Shown here one piece after another: positions 10,450-18,520 of a stretch of 64,000 nt of DNA (positions are counted from its first letter, which is position 1; the number at the start of each line of letters is the position of its first letter). The translations under genes and the position numbers were made by a program. Source of the DNA: Pseudomonas cremoris (lineage in GTDB: Bacteria > Pseudomonadota > Gammaproteobacteria > Pseudomonadales > Pseudomonadaceae); NCBI RefSeq assembly GCF_014230465.1, contig NZ_JAAXCY010000002.1:62001-126000 (forward strand), written 5' to 3'. The notes beneath the pieces are model-generated. The model searched no databases and had not been told where the DNA came from. It saw nothing but the letters and a program-made list of their open reading frames with translations.

Positions 10450-10766
10450 CGATGATGACCGAGACTTTAGTGAGTGGAACAACACCCGTGAGCGACAACG
10501 TCAATTTGAAACAGCACCTCAACACGCCGAGCGAAGAAGGCCAGACCCTTCGCGGGAGTGTCGAGAAGGCGCTGCACAATTATTTCGCCCACCTAGAGGG
10601 CGCTTCCGTCACGGACGTGTACAACCTGGTGCTCTCCGAAGTCGAGGCGCCCTTGCTCGAAAGCGTGATGAACTACGTCAAGGGCAACCAGACCAAAGCC
10701 AGTGAGCTGCTGGGCCTCAACCGTGGCACCTTGCGCAAAAAGCTCAAGCAGTACGATTTGTTGTAA
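10446..10766 (+). CDS. fis: DNA-binding nucleoid protein Fis
   Basis: A 106-aa homodimeric DNA-bending protein that organises the nucleoid and modulates rRNA, tRNA and virulence promoters. The C-terminal helix-turn-helix ([20 protein letters not shown]) is fully conserved and the dimerisation helices precede it. The N-terminal ~25 residues are variable, as in other Fis proteins. Translation is probably coupled to dusB through the ATGA overlap; an intrinsic terminator follows. Confidence 0.97.
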   Translation: MTMMTETLVSGTTPVSDNVNLKQHLNTPSEEGQTLRGSVEKALHNYFAHLEGASVTDVYNLVLSEVEAPLLESVMNYVKGNQTKASELLGLNRGTLRKKLKQYDLL

Positions 10767-10783
10767 GCATTCAATCAAACCAG

Positions 10784-10817
10784 AAAGGCGCCCGCGTAAA
10801 AAACGGTCGCCTTTTTT
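10784..10817 (+). terminator. Intrinsic terminator after fis
   Basis: AAAGGCG/CGCCTTT plus CCG/CGG form a stem with one C-T mismatch around a GC-TAAAAAA loop, followed by six T residues. It lies in the 82-base gap between fis and purH. Confidence 0.85.
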
Positions 10818-10848
10818 GCTGACTCCTTTGCTTTTGATGGAAATTGAA

Positions 10849-12456
10849 ATGACCGACCAGACTACCCGCCTGCCGATCCGCCGCGCCTTGATCAGCGTCT
10901 CCGACAAGACCGGCATCCTCGAATTTGCCCGGGAGCTGGAAGCCCTGGGCGTGGAAATCCTCTCCACAGGCGGGACCTTCAAACTGCTGCAGGACAACGG
11001 CGTGGCCGCAGTGGAAGTGGCGGACTACACCGGTTTCGCAGAAATGATGGACGGTCGGGTCAAGACCCTGCACCCGAAAATCCACGGCGGCATCCTTGGC
11101 CGTCGCGGTACCGACGACGCGATCATGGCCGAGCACGGCATCAAGCCAATCGACCTGGTAGCCGTTAACCTCTACCCGTTCGAAGCCACCATCAACAAGC
11201 CAGGCTGCGACCTGCCGACCGCCATCGAAAACATCGATATCGGCGGCCCGACCATGGTTCGCTCGGCAGCCAAAAACCACAAAGACGTGGCCATCGTGGT
11301 TAACGCCAGCGACTACGCCAACGTGCTGGAAGGCCTGAAAGCCGGCGGCCTGACCTACGCACAGCGTTTCGACCTGATGCTCAAGGCGTTCGAACACACC
11401 GCCGCCTACGACGGCATGATCGCCAACTACATGGGCACCGTTAACCAAACGGCTGAAACCTTGAGCACCGAAGGCCGCAGCCAGTTCCCGCGCACCTTCA
11501 ACAGCCAGTTCATCAAGGCCCAGGAAATGCGCTACGGCGAGAACCCGCACCAGAGCGCGGCGTTCTACGTAGAAGCCAAGCCCGCCGAAGTGGGCATCGC
11601 CACCGCGACCCAACTGCAAGGCAAGGAACTGTCCTACAACAACGTGGCCGACACCGACGCCGCGCTGGAATGTGTGAAGAGCTTCGTCAAGCCGGCCTGC
11701 GTGATCGTCAAGCACGCCAACCCATGCGGCGTGGCCGTGAGCCCGGACGCTGAAGGCGGTATCCGCCAGGCGTACGAACTGGCCTACGCAACTGACACTG
11801 AATCGGCCTTTGGCGGCATCATCGCCTTCAACCGTGAACTGGATGCCGAGACCGCCAAGGCGATCGTCGAGCGTCAGTTCGTTGAAGTGATCATCGCGCC
11901 ATCCGTAAGCGAGGAGGCTCGCGCCATCGTGGCGGCCAAGGCCAACGTGCGCCTGCTGGCCTGCGGCGAGTGGTCGGCTGACCGCGCTGCTGCCTGGGAC
12001 TACAAGCGCGTCAATGGCGGCTTGCTGGTACAGAGCCGCGACATCGGCATGATCAGCAGCGAAGACCTGAAAGTGGTGACCAAGCGCGCCCCGACCGAGC
12101 AAGAGATCAACGACCTGATCTTCGCCTGGAAAGTGGCCAAGTACGTTAAGTCCAACGCTATCGTCTACGCCAAGAACCGCCAAACCATCGGTGTCGGCGC
12201 CGGCCAGATGAGCCGCGTGAACTCGGCACGTATCGCCGCGATCAAGGCTGAGCACGCTGGCTTGCAGGTAGTGGGTTCGGTGATGGCTTCCGATGCGTTC
12301 TTCCCGTTCCGTGATGGTTTGGATAACGCCGCCAAAGCCGGTGTGACCGCCGTGATCCAACCGGGTGGTTCGATGCGCGACGCTGAAGTCATCGCTGCTG
12401 CTGATGAAGCCGGCATCGCCATGGTCTTCACCGGCATGCGCCACTTCCGCCACTGA
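10849..12456 (+). CDS. purH: Bifunctional AICAR transformylase / IMP cyclohydrolase
   Basis: A 535-aa enzyme for the last two steps of de novo IMP synthesis. The N-terminal MGS-like cyclohydrolase domain (~1-190) has [29 protein letters not shown] and a KNH motif. The C-terminal formyltransferase domain has [13 protein letters not shown], the catalytic KHANPCG and the final [11 protein letters not shown]...QPGGS segment. The ATG was chosen at [14 protein letters not shown]; the frame is open upstream into the fis terminator, which cannot be coding. Neighbouring purD shares the pathway. Confidence 0.97.
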   Translation: MTDQTTRLPIRRALISVSDKTGILEFARELEALGVEILSTGGTFKLLQDNGVAAVEVADYTGFAEMMDGRVKTLHPKIHGGILGRRGTDDAIMAEHGIKPIDLVAVNLYPFEATINKPGCDLPTAIENIDIGGPTMVRSAAKNHKDVAIVVNASDYANVLEGLKAGGLTYAQRFDLMLKAFEHTAAYDGMIANYMGTVNQTAETLSTEGRSQFPRTFNSQFIKAQEMRYGENPHQSAAFYVEAKPAEVGIATATQLQGKELSYNNVADTDAALECVKSFVKPACVIVKHANPCGVAVSPDAEGGIRQAYELAYATDTESAFGGIIAFNRELDAETAKAIVERQFVEVIIAPSVSEEARAIVAAKANVRLLACGEWSADRAAAWDYKRVNGGLLVQSRDIGMISSEDLKVVTKRAPTEQEINDLIFAWKVAKYVKSNAIVYAKNRQTIGVGAGQMSRVNSARIAAIKAEHAGLQVVGSVMASDAFFPFRDGLDNAAKAGVTAVIQPGGSMRDAEVIAAADEAGIAMVFTGMRHFRH

Positions 12457-12459
12457 TCC

Positions 12460-12585
12460 AAATGTGGGAGTGGCTTTTTGTAGTGAGCGGGCTTGCCCCG
12501 CGCTGGGCTGCGCAGCAGCCCCGCTGGATCTCCAGTGAACCTGGCGGGGGACAAGCCCCCTCACTACAAAGAACCTCCCACATTT
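12460..12585. repeat. Nested REP-like inverted repeats between purH and purD
   Basis: An outer pair (AAATGTGGGAG on the left, CTCCCACATTT on the right) encloses an inner pair (TTGTAGTGAGCGGGCTTG on the left and its near-complement ending CCCCCTCACTACAAA on the right). The inner arms belong to a different palindrome family from the outer ones. This fills most of the 171-base gap before purD. Confidence 0.8.
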
Positions 12586-12627
12586 AAAAGCGCTCCAGCA
12601 GCGCCAACAGAATTTGAGGTTTTTGAA

Positions 12628-13920
12628 ATGAATGTTTTGATCATTGGCAGCGGTGGCCGTGAACACGCCCTGGCCTGGAAAGTTGCCCAGGACCCACGCG
12701 TCCAGAAAGTTTTCGTAGCACCCGGCAACGCCGGTACCGCCATTGAAGCCAAGTGCGAGAACGTCGCTATCGACGTGCTGGCCCTTGAGCAACTGGCCGA
12801 TTTTGCTGAAAAGAATGTATCCCTGACCATCGTCGGCCCGGAAGTCCCACTGGTTGCCGGCGTCGTGGACCTGTTCCGCAGCCGTGGTCTGGACTGCTTC
12901 GGCCCAACCGCAGGCGCTGCCCAGCTGGAAGGTTCCAAAGCGTTCACCAAGGACTTCCTGGCACGCCACAAGATTCCGACCGCCGACTACCAGAACTTCA
13001 CCGAGATCGAGCCGGCCCTGGCTTACCTGCGTGAAAAAGGTGCGCCGATCGTGATCAAGGCCGATGGCCTGGCCGCCGGTAAAGGCGTGATCGTGGCGAT
13101 GACCTTGCAGGAAGCCGAAGACGCCGTGCGCGACATGCTCGCCGGCAACGCCTTTGGTGACGCAGGCTCGCGCGTTGTGATCGAAGAGTTCCTCGACGGC
13201 GAAGAAGCCAGCTTTATCGTGATGGTCGACGGCAAGAACGTACTGCCGATGGCCACCAGCCAAGACCACAAACGCGTCGGCGACGCTGACACTGGCCCGA
13301 ACACCGGCGGCATGGGTGCCTACTCCCCTGCCCCGGTCGTCACCAGCGACGTGCACAAGCGCGTGATGGACCTGGTGATCTGGCCGACCGTGCGGGGCAT
13401 GGCCGACGAAGGCAATGTGTACACCGGTTTCCTGTACGCCGGCCTGATGATCGACAAAGCGGGTAACCCGAAAGTCATCGAATTCAACTGCCGCTTCGGC
13501 GACCCGGAAACCCAACCGGTGATGCTGCGTCTGCAGTCGAGCCTGGTACTGCTAGTGGAAGCCGCCCTGGCCCAGGCCCTGGACAAGGTTGAAGCTCAAT
13601 GGGACCCGCGTCCGAGCGTCGGCGTGGTGCTGGCAGCCGGTGGTTACCCTGCCGATTACGCCAAGGGCGATGTGATTGAAGGCCTGGACGCGGCTGCTAC
13701 GCTGGAAGGCAAGGTGTTCCATGCAGGCACCGCGTTGAAGGATGGCAAGGTTGTGACCGCAGGTGGCCGTGTGCTGTGTGCCACCGCGATGGGTGCCAGT
13801 GTCGACGCCGCGCAACAACAGGCGTACAAGCTGGCCGCAAAAATCAACTGGAATGGCTGTTTCTACCGCAAGGACATCGGCTACCGCGCCATCGCCCGTG
13901 AACGTGGCGAGAACCAGTAA
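12628..13920 (+). CDS. purD: Phosphoribosylamine-glycine ligase (GARS)
   Basis: A 430-aa ATP-grasp ligase joining glycine to 5-phosphoribosylamine in purine synthesis. It begins MNVLIIGSGGREHALAWK and shows the ATP-binding KADGLAAGKGV, the EEFLDGEEASF segment, the DHKR/NTGGMGAYSP motif and the metal-binding EFNCRFGDPETQ. Length is normal. It is separated from purH by a REP composite, so it may have its own promoter or depend on read-through. Confidence 0.97.
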   Translation: MNVLIIGSGGREHALAWKVAQDPRVQKVFVAPGNAGTAIEAKCENVAIDVLALEQLADFAEKNVSLTIVGPEVPLVAGVVDLFRSRGLDCFGPTAGAAQLEGSKAFTKDFLARHKIPTADYQNFTEIEPALAYLREKGAPIVIKADGLAAGKGVIVAMTLQEAEDAVRDMLAGNAFGDAGSRVVIEEFLDGEEASFIVMVDGKNVLPMATSQDHKRVGDADTGPNTGGMGAYSPAPVVTSDVHKRVMDLVIWPTVRGMADEGNVYTGFLYAGLMIDKAGNPKVIEFNCRFGDPETQPVMLRLQSSLVLLVEAALAQALDKVEAQWDPRPSVGVVLAAGGYPADYAKGDVIEGLDAAATLEGKVFHAGTALKDGKVVTAGGRVLCATAMGASVDAAQQQAYKLAAKINWNGCFYRKDIGYRAIARERGENQ

Positions 13921-13953
13921 GTAGCAGGCGTCAGTAGCTATCCGTTCGGCTAG

Positions 13954-13974
13954 GCAAGGGCCTTGGGCCCTTGC
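13954..13974. terminator. Perfect hairpin between purD and retS
   Basis: GCAAGGGCC and GGCCCTTGC (9 bp, perfect) flank a TTG loop, starting 34 bases after the purD stop. No T-tract follows on either strand, so it may be a pause or RNA-stabilising structure rather than a standard intrinsic terminator. Confidence 0.5.
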
Positions 13975-14034
13975 CGTACACAAGCCTCCCCGCGCATAGT
14001 TAACCCGTGCATCAACCTACGAAGGGATTTCGCC

Positions 14035-16809
14035 GTGCGCTGGCTCAGGATCGCCATAGGTTTTACTGTCAGTCTGCTGACGCTGCTCTGCCTGTTCCCG
14101 GCCCAGGCCGCCGCGCAAGGCAGTGGCTGGGCAGTATTGCTTGATGAGCAGGCCGACCTGCAACTGAGCGACATCCGCTCCCCCCGCTACACCAATCAAT
14201 TCAGCCCCATCGAACTGGACCGGATTACCGCCGCGCAACCGGACGGAGCGTTGTGGGTACGTTTCAAGCTGCAACCCGGCAAGCACGAACAAGTGTTGCG
14301 CGTGTTCGCCCCGGACCTGTCCAACCTGAGCCTGTACGTTCTGGACGGCGACATGCTGGTGGAGCAACAAACCACCGGTACCCACCAGCCCCAGGCTGAA
14401 CGCCCGTTACCCAGCAGCGACTTCATGCTGCCGATGCCTCAGAGCCAGAGACCCCTTGAGGTCTACCTGCGCCTTGTTTCGGAACACGAGCTGCGCCCCT
14501 ATATCACCCTGGAGCCGGCGGTACTGGCGGCCGCCGACCAGACCCAGACGCTGATCTACGGCCTGCTGTTTGGCGTCTTGCTGATGCTGATCCTGCATAA
14601 CCTCACACGCTTCGCCTACCATCGCTCGCGCAGCAGCCTGTGGCTGGCAGCCTGCGAGGTGCTGTTGATGCTCAGCCTGGCGCTGCTGCTCAACCTGGTG
14701 GGCCCGTGGTTGCCGAACTGGCACGCGATCCAGACCCCTGGCGCCTACCTGGCCCTGCTGCTCACCGCGCCATGCGGGCTGATGTTTGCCTATCGTTTCT
14801 TCATGCCCCTGGGCCCGCACCCGCTGAACAAGCTGTTGATGGCCGATATCTTGGTTACCGTGCTGTGTGGCCTGCTGCTGTTGTTCGTCAACACCTTGCC
14901 GCTGAACATCATCACTTACGCCCTGGTGGCATTGGCCGGCCTGAGCATGTTGTTTGTCTCGGCCTATCACTGGCAGAAGGGCTACCGCCCGGCGCGCTTG
15001 TTCGTGGCGGCGATGGTGGTGTTCAACATCGGTACCTTGATCATCCTGCCCGCCCTGCTCGGCCTTACGCTGTTGGCGCCACAAGGTTTGATCATGACCC
15101 TGCTGGGCTTTATCTGCCTCAGCGGCCTGTTGATGAGCCTGGCCCTGGGCGAGCGTCAGCGCGCGATTGTCGAGGCGCGTTTCAGCCTGAGTCGCGACCT
15201 GGCTGCCAGCAATGCCGAGATCGCGGCCAAGGCCGAGTTCCTGGCCAAGATCAGCCACGAAATCCGCACCCCCATGAACGGCGTACTGGGCATGACCGAG
15301 TTGCTGCTGGGCACGCCGCTTTCGGTGAAACAACGCGACTATGTGCAGACCATCCACAGCGCCGGCAATGAATTGCTCACGCTGATCAACGAAATCCTCG
15401 ATATCTCCAAGCTCGAGTCCGGGCAGATCGAACTGGACGACGTGCAGTTCGACCTCAATGCACTGATCGAAGACTGCCTGAGCATCTTCCGCGCCAAGGC
15501 CGAGCAACAGAACGTCGAACTGATCAGCTTTATCCAGCCGCAGGTGCCACGCGTCATCAGTGGCGACCCGACCCGTCTGCGTCAGGCGCTGCTGAGCCTG
15601 CTGGAAAACGCCCTGCAAAAAACCGATGAAGGCGAAGTGCTGATCGTGGTTGCCCTGGACGACCGCAGCAATAAGCCGCGCCTGCGCATCGCCGTACAAG
15701 ACAGCGGCCTGCCGATGGAAGCGGCCGAACGTGACGCGTTGCTGCACAGCGAACTGCACAGCAAGAACTTCCTCTCGGCCACCCGCTTGAGCGGTCACCT
15801 GGGCCTGGTCATCGCCCGGCAGTTGATCCTGTTGATGAACGGCGAGTTCGGCATCAAGAGCGGCAGCCATCAGGGCAGCACGTTATGGCTGACCTTACCG
15901 CTGGACCCGGAACGCCTGGAGCACCCGACCTCCGACCTCGACGGCCCGCTCAAGGATGCGCGCGTGTTGGTGGTGGACGACAACGACACCTGCCGCAAAG
16001 TGCTGGTGCAGCAATGCACCGCCTGGGGCCTGAATGTGAGTGCCGTGCCTTCGGGCAAGGAAGCCCTGGCGCTGCTGCGCACCAAGGCGCACCTGCGCGA
16101 CTACTTCGACGTGGTGCTGCTGGACCAGAACATGCCCGGCATGACCGGCATGCAGCTGGCGGCGAAGATCAAGGAAGACCCGAGCCTGAACCACGACATC
16201 CTGCTGATCATGCTCACCGGCATCAGCAATGCGCCGAGCAAGATCATCGCGCGCAACTGCGGGATCAAGCGCATCCTTGCCAAGCCGGTGGCCGGGTATA
16301 CGCTCAAGACCACCCTGGCCGACGAGTTGACCCAGCGCAGCAAGGGCGGCGCCCCGCAACGTCCGGTCCTCACCGCACCGGCGGCCGTTGCCGTGCCGGC
16401 GGACTTCCGCATCCTGGTGGCTGAAGACAACAGCATCTCCACCAAAGTGATTCGCGGCATGCTCGGCAAGCTCAACCTCAACCCGGACACCGCCAGCAAC
16501 GGCGAGGAAGCGTTGGAGGCGATGAAGGCCCAGCGTTACGACCTGGTATTGATGGACTGCGAAATGCCGATCCTCGATGGTTTCTCGGCAACCCAGCAAC
16601 TGCGGGCGTGGGAAGTCAGCCACCAGCGTATCCGCACGCCGATCGTGGCGCTGACGGCGCACATCCTCTCGGAACATAAAGAACGCGCGCGCCAGGCCGG
16701 GATGGACGGGCATATGGCCAAGCCGGTGGAGTTGTCGCAGTTGCGTGAGCTGGTGGAGTTTTGGGTGGCGCAGCGCCAACAGAAACAAGAGCACAGCCCC
16801 GTCTCCTGA
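14035..16809 (+). CDS. retS: Hybrid sensor kinase RetS
   Basis: A 924-aa inner-membrane hybrid sensor that in P. aeruginosa blocks GacS, lowers RsmY/RsmZ and so favours motility and acute virulence over biofilm. Signal peptide at ~1-27, periplasmic 7TMR-DISMED2 domain to ~165, seven membrane helices (~178-385), HisKA with His408 (KISHEIRTP), an ATPase domain, and two receiver domains with Asp697 and Asp841. The ATPase domain is degenerate: the G1 box reads DSGLP instead of DxGxG and the G2 box is eroded, as in known RetS. A GTG start after GAAGGG was chosen; the frame is open further upstream only through the hairpin. Position after purD matches PA4856. Confidence 0.93.
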   Translation: MRWLRIAIGFTVSLLTLLCLFPAQAAAQGSGWAVLLDEQADLQLSDIRSPRYTNQFSPIELDRITAAQPDGALWVRFKLQPGKHEQVLRVFAPDLSNLSLYVLDGDMLVEQQTTGTHQPQAERPLPSSDFMLPMPQSQRPLEVYLRLVSEHELRPYITLEPAVLAAADQTQTLIYGLLFGVLLMLILHNLTRFAYHRSRSSLWLAACEVLLMLSLALLLNLVGPWLPNWHAIQTPGAYLALLLTAPCGLMFAYRFFMPLGPHPLNKLLMADILVTVLCGLLLLFVNTLPLNIITYALVALAGLSMLFVSAYHWQKGYRPARLFVAAMVVFNIGTLIILPALLGLTLLAPQGLIMTLLGFICLSGLLMSLALGERQRAIVEARFSLSRDLAASNAEIAAKAEFLAKISHEIRTPMNGVLGMTELLLGTPLSVKQRDYVQTIHSAGNELLTLINEILDISKLESGQIELDDVQFDLNALIEDCLSIFRAKAEQQNVELISFIQPQVPRVISGDPTRLRQALLSLLENALQKTDEGEVLIVVALDDRSNKPRLRIAVQDSGLPMEAAERDALLHSELHSKNFLSATRLSGHLGLVIARQLILLMNGEFGIKSGSHQGSTLWLTLPLDPERLEHPTSDLDGPLKDARVLVVDDNDTCRKVLVQQCTAWGLNVSAVPSGKEALALLRTKAHLRDYFDVVLLDQNMPGMTGMQLAAKIKEDPSLNHDILLIMLTGISNAPSKIIARNCGIKRILAKPVAGYTLKTTLADELTQRSKGGAPQRPVLTAPAAVAVPADFRILVAEDNSISTKVIRGMLGKLNLNPDTASNGEEALEAMKAQRYDLVLMDCEMPILDGFSATQQLRAWEVSHQRIRTPIVALTAHILSEHKERARQAGMDGHMAKPVELSQLRELVEFWVAQRQQKQEHSPVS

Positions 16810-16827
16810 CCCGAAATATAAATCCCC

Positions 16828-16855
16828 TGTGGGAGCTGGCTTGCCTGCTCCCACA
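16828..16855. repeat. Short REP-related palindrome
   Basis: TGTGGGAGC and GCTCCCACA (perfect 9 bp) are separated by ten bases including TGGCTTGCCT, resembling two REP ends fused without the usual arm length. It lies between retS and the MarC gene. Confidence 0.7.
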
Positions 16856-16911
16856 TTTGATCGGTTTCGCCTGATAGACTCTCCACACTTATCCCCCAAC
16901 GAGCCGTCCCC

Positions 16912-17508
16912 ATGCTCCACGTGTTATTCAGCGTCTACCTGAAAATGCTGGTGCTCTACAGCCCGTTCTTCGTGCTGTCCTGCTTTATCAGCCTCACCCG
17001 TGGCTACTCCAACAAAGAGCGGCGGCGGTTGGCCTGGAAGGTGGCATTGGCAACGCTGGTATCGAGCGTATTGCTCTATCTGTTTGGGCGAGTGATTTTC
17101 AGTGTGTTCGGCATCACGGTGGATGCCTTCCGCATCGGCGCCGGCAGCGTGCTGTTCATTTCCGCCCTGGGCATGGCCCAGGGCAAGTCGGCGGTGCAGT
17201 CCGACAACGTGCAGCAGGATGTGACCATCGTGCCGCTGACCATCCCCCTCACCGTTGGCCCCGGTACCATCGGCGCGCTGTTGGTGATGGGCGTAAGCCA
17301 GCCACACTGGGATGACAAGCTTACTGCCATCCTTAGCATCGCCCTGGCCAGCTTTACGGTTGGCGTAGTGTTGTACTTGTCCAACCGTATCGAACGCATT
17401 CTCGGTGACCAGGGCTTGCAGATTGTCAGCCGCTTGATGGGCCTGTTCGTGTGCGCCCTCGCCGCGCAAATCATCTTCACTGGGGTGCGCGGTTACCTGG
17501 TCCCTTAG
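16912..17508 (+). CDS. MarC family integral membrane protein
   Basis: A 198-aa inner-membrane protein with about six hydrophobic helices and the MarC/UPF0056 pattern: an N-terminal LYSPFFVLSCFISLTRG, the central VPLTIPLTVGPGTIGALLVM, and a C-terminal GLQIVSRLMGLFVCALAAQII. The family's transport role is unproven; some members were linked to amino-acid export, and E. coli MarC itself has no clear phenotype. Its stop overlaps the stop of the convergent downstream gene by three bases, so the two transcripts overlap. Confidence 0.85.
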   Translation: MLHVLFSVYLKMLVLYSPFFVLSCFISLTRGYSNKERRRLAWKVALATLVSSVLLYLFGRVIFSVFGITVDAFRIGAGSVLFISALGMAQGKSAVQSDNVQQDVTIVPLTIPLTVGPGTIGALLVMGVSQPHWDDKLTAILSIALASFTVGVVLYLSNRIERILGDQGLQIVSRLMGLFVCALAAQIIFTGVRGYLVP

Positions 17509-18284
17509 ATCCGGTACTTGGCGATTGCCAACTGCACCTTGTCGCCGGCGCTCTCACGCATCAGCTGGATGGTTTTCTCGTTGACCACCGAGGTATTCAA
17601 CACCAGGCAGGTTTGCCCGCTGAAGGCCTCGGAGGACGAGCTGTCCCACTCAAGAAACGGCAGGCCAACTTGCTTGCTCACTCCGTAGGAGCTGTAAGTC
17701 ACCAGCACCATGGTGACCTCACCCGCGCTTTCAACACAGGAGGCCAGGCCAAAATCCCCGCCCTGATGCACCGTGCTATTACGCTTGAATAACTCAAACG
17801 ACGCAGGCTGCTGCTTCATGGTCTCCAGCGCGTCCGCCGCCAGCTTGGGCAGCGCCGCGAGCACGGGCCCGGCCAGTGATGTCGAGGCGAGCATTGCTGT
17901 AATCATGTTCAGCACCGCCAATTGCACGGTCAGGCCCTTGCCGGAGCGCGAGACCCGCTCAAAACTGCTGCGCATTGGCAGCCAGCCCAGGCTGACCATG
18001 ACCTTGATAAACTCGTCATACCACGCCTCGGTCCCTCGATGGATCTTCAGCACATCGCTGACGTAACTGCTCGCCAACAAATAACTCTTGCGAATGTATT
18101 CCCGGTTCAACGCCGACATGCCCTCGACGAAGGAAATCACGCCGTTGTTGACCACCGCCGCATTAGAGTCATCCGCCATGTCCATCGGCATTGCGCTATT
18201 CACTCCCCGTGACCCTGGCAGCTTGTAGGCGGCAATCAACTTGCGCCGTTTCGCACTGATGATCCTTTTGTGATGTCGCTCCAT
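17505..18284 (-). CDS. Protein of unknown function, 259 aa
   Basis: I do not recognise a family. ATG was chosen because TGGAGAACTGAAA precedes it at normal ribosome-site spacing; the frame stays open upstream through non-coding sequence. The N-terminus is strongly basic (MERHHKRIISAKRRKL) with no signal peptide. A hydrophobic stretch (VQLAVLNMITAMLASTSLAGPVLAALP) lies near residues 128-154, and the C-terminal ~100 residues look like beta-rich soluble sequence. There is a lone Cys in the C-terminal half within LASCVESAG and another in GQTCLVL. It sits alone between the MarC gene and the cob operon. A secreted or contact-dependent effector is possible, but nothing proves it. Confidence 0.65.
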   Translation of the reverse strand: MERHHKRIISAKRRKLIAAYKLPGSRGVNSAMPMDMADDSNAAVVNNGVISFVEGMSALNREYIRKSYLLASSYVSDVLKIHRGTEAWYDEFIKVMVSLGWLPMRSSFERVSRSGKGLTVQLAVLNMITAMLASTSLAGPVLAALPKLAADALETMKQQPASFELFKRNSTVHQGGDFGLASCVESAGEVTMVLVTYSSYGVSKQVGLPFLEWDSSSSEAFSGQTCLVLNTSVVNEKTIQLMRESAGDKVQLAIAKYRI

Positions 18285-18442
18285 TTTCAGTTCTCCACAA
18301 GCACCCCACATGGGGCTTGCTTCCACACTAGTCCAGTGGCCGCCGGGCTTTCCACGCGACAAACATGTCTTGACCGACCTTGCCAGAACCCGGCACCCAG
18401 CAATCTCGCAGCACATCCGTGGGCCTTCCGGTTTTCCTTGTA

Positions 18443-18499
18443 CAAAAAAGAAAAAGCCCCGAATAACCACAGGTAAATCCCTGGGCCATTCGGAGCTTT
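18443..18499 (-). terminator. Intrinsic terminator of the cobGHIJ transcript
   Basis: Read on the minus strand, a long imperfect stem (AAAGC-x-CCGAAT pairing ATTCGG-x-GCTTT, continued by CCTG/CAGG) is followed by a TTTTTCTTTTTT tail, 22 bases beyond the cobJ stop. The rest of the 236-base gap to the 259-aa gene shows no further gene. Confidence 0.85.
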
Positions 18500-18520
18500 C
18501 CGACTGCTGCGAGGCGGTTT

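Noticed and set aside
10771..13515. A 914-codon open frame on the minus strand over purH and purD
   Set aside because: It is the antisense shadow of two conserved purine genes in GC-rich DNA, and crosses the fis terminator, a REP composite and both genes with no recognisable domain.
14407..15870. A 487-codon Gln-rich open frame on the minus strand inside retS
   Set aside because: Antisense shadow; the Gln/Ala richness is the complement of the Leu-rich retS membrane domain.
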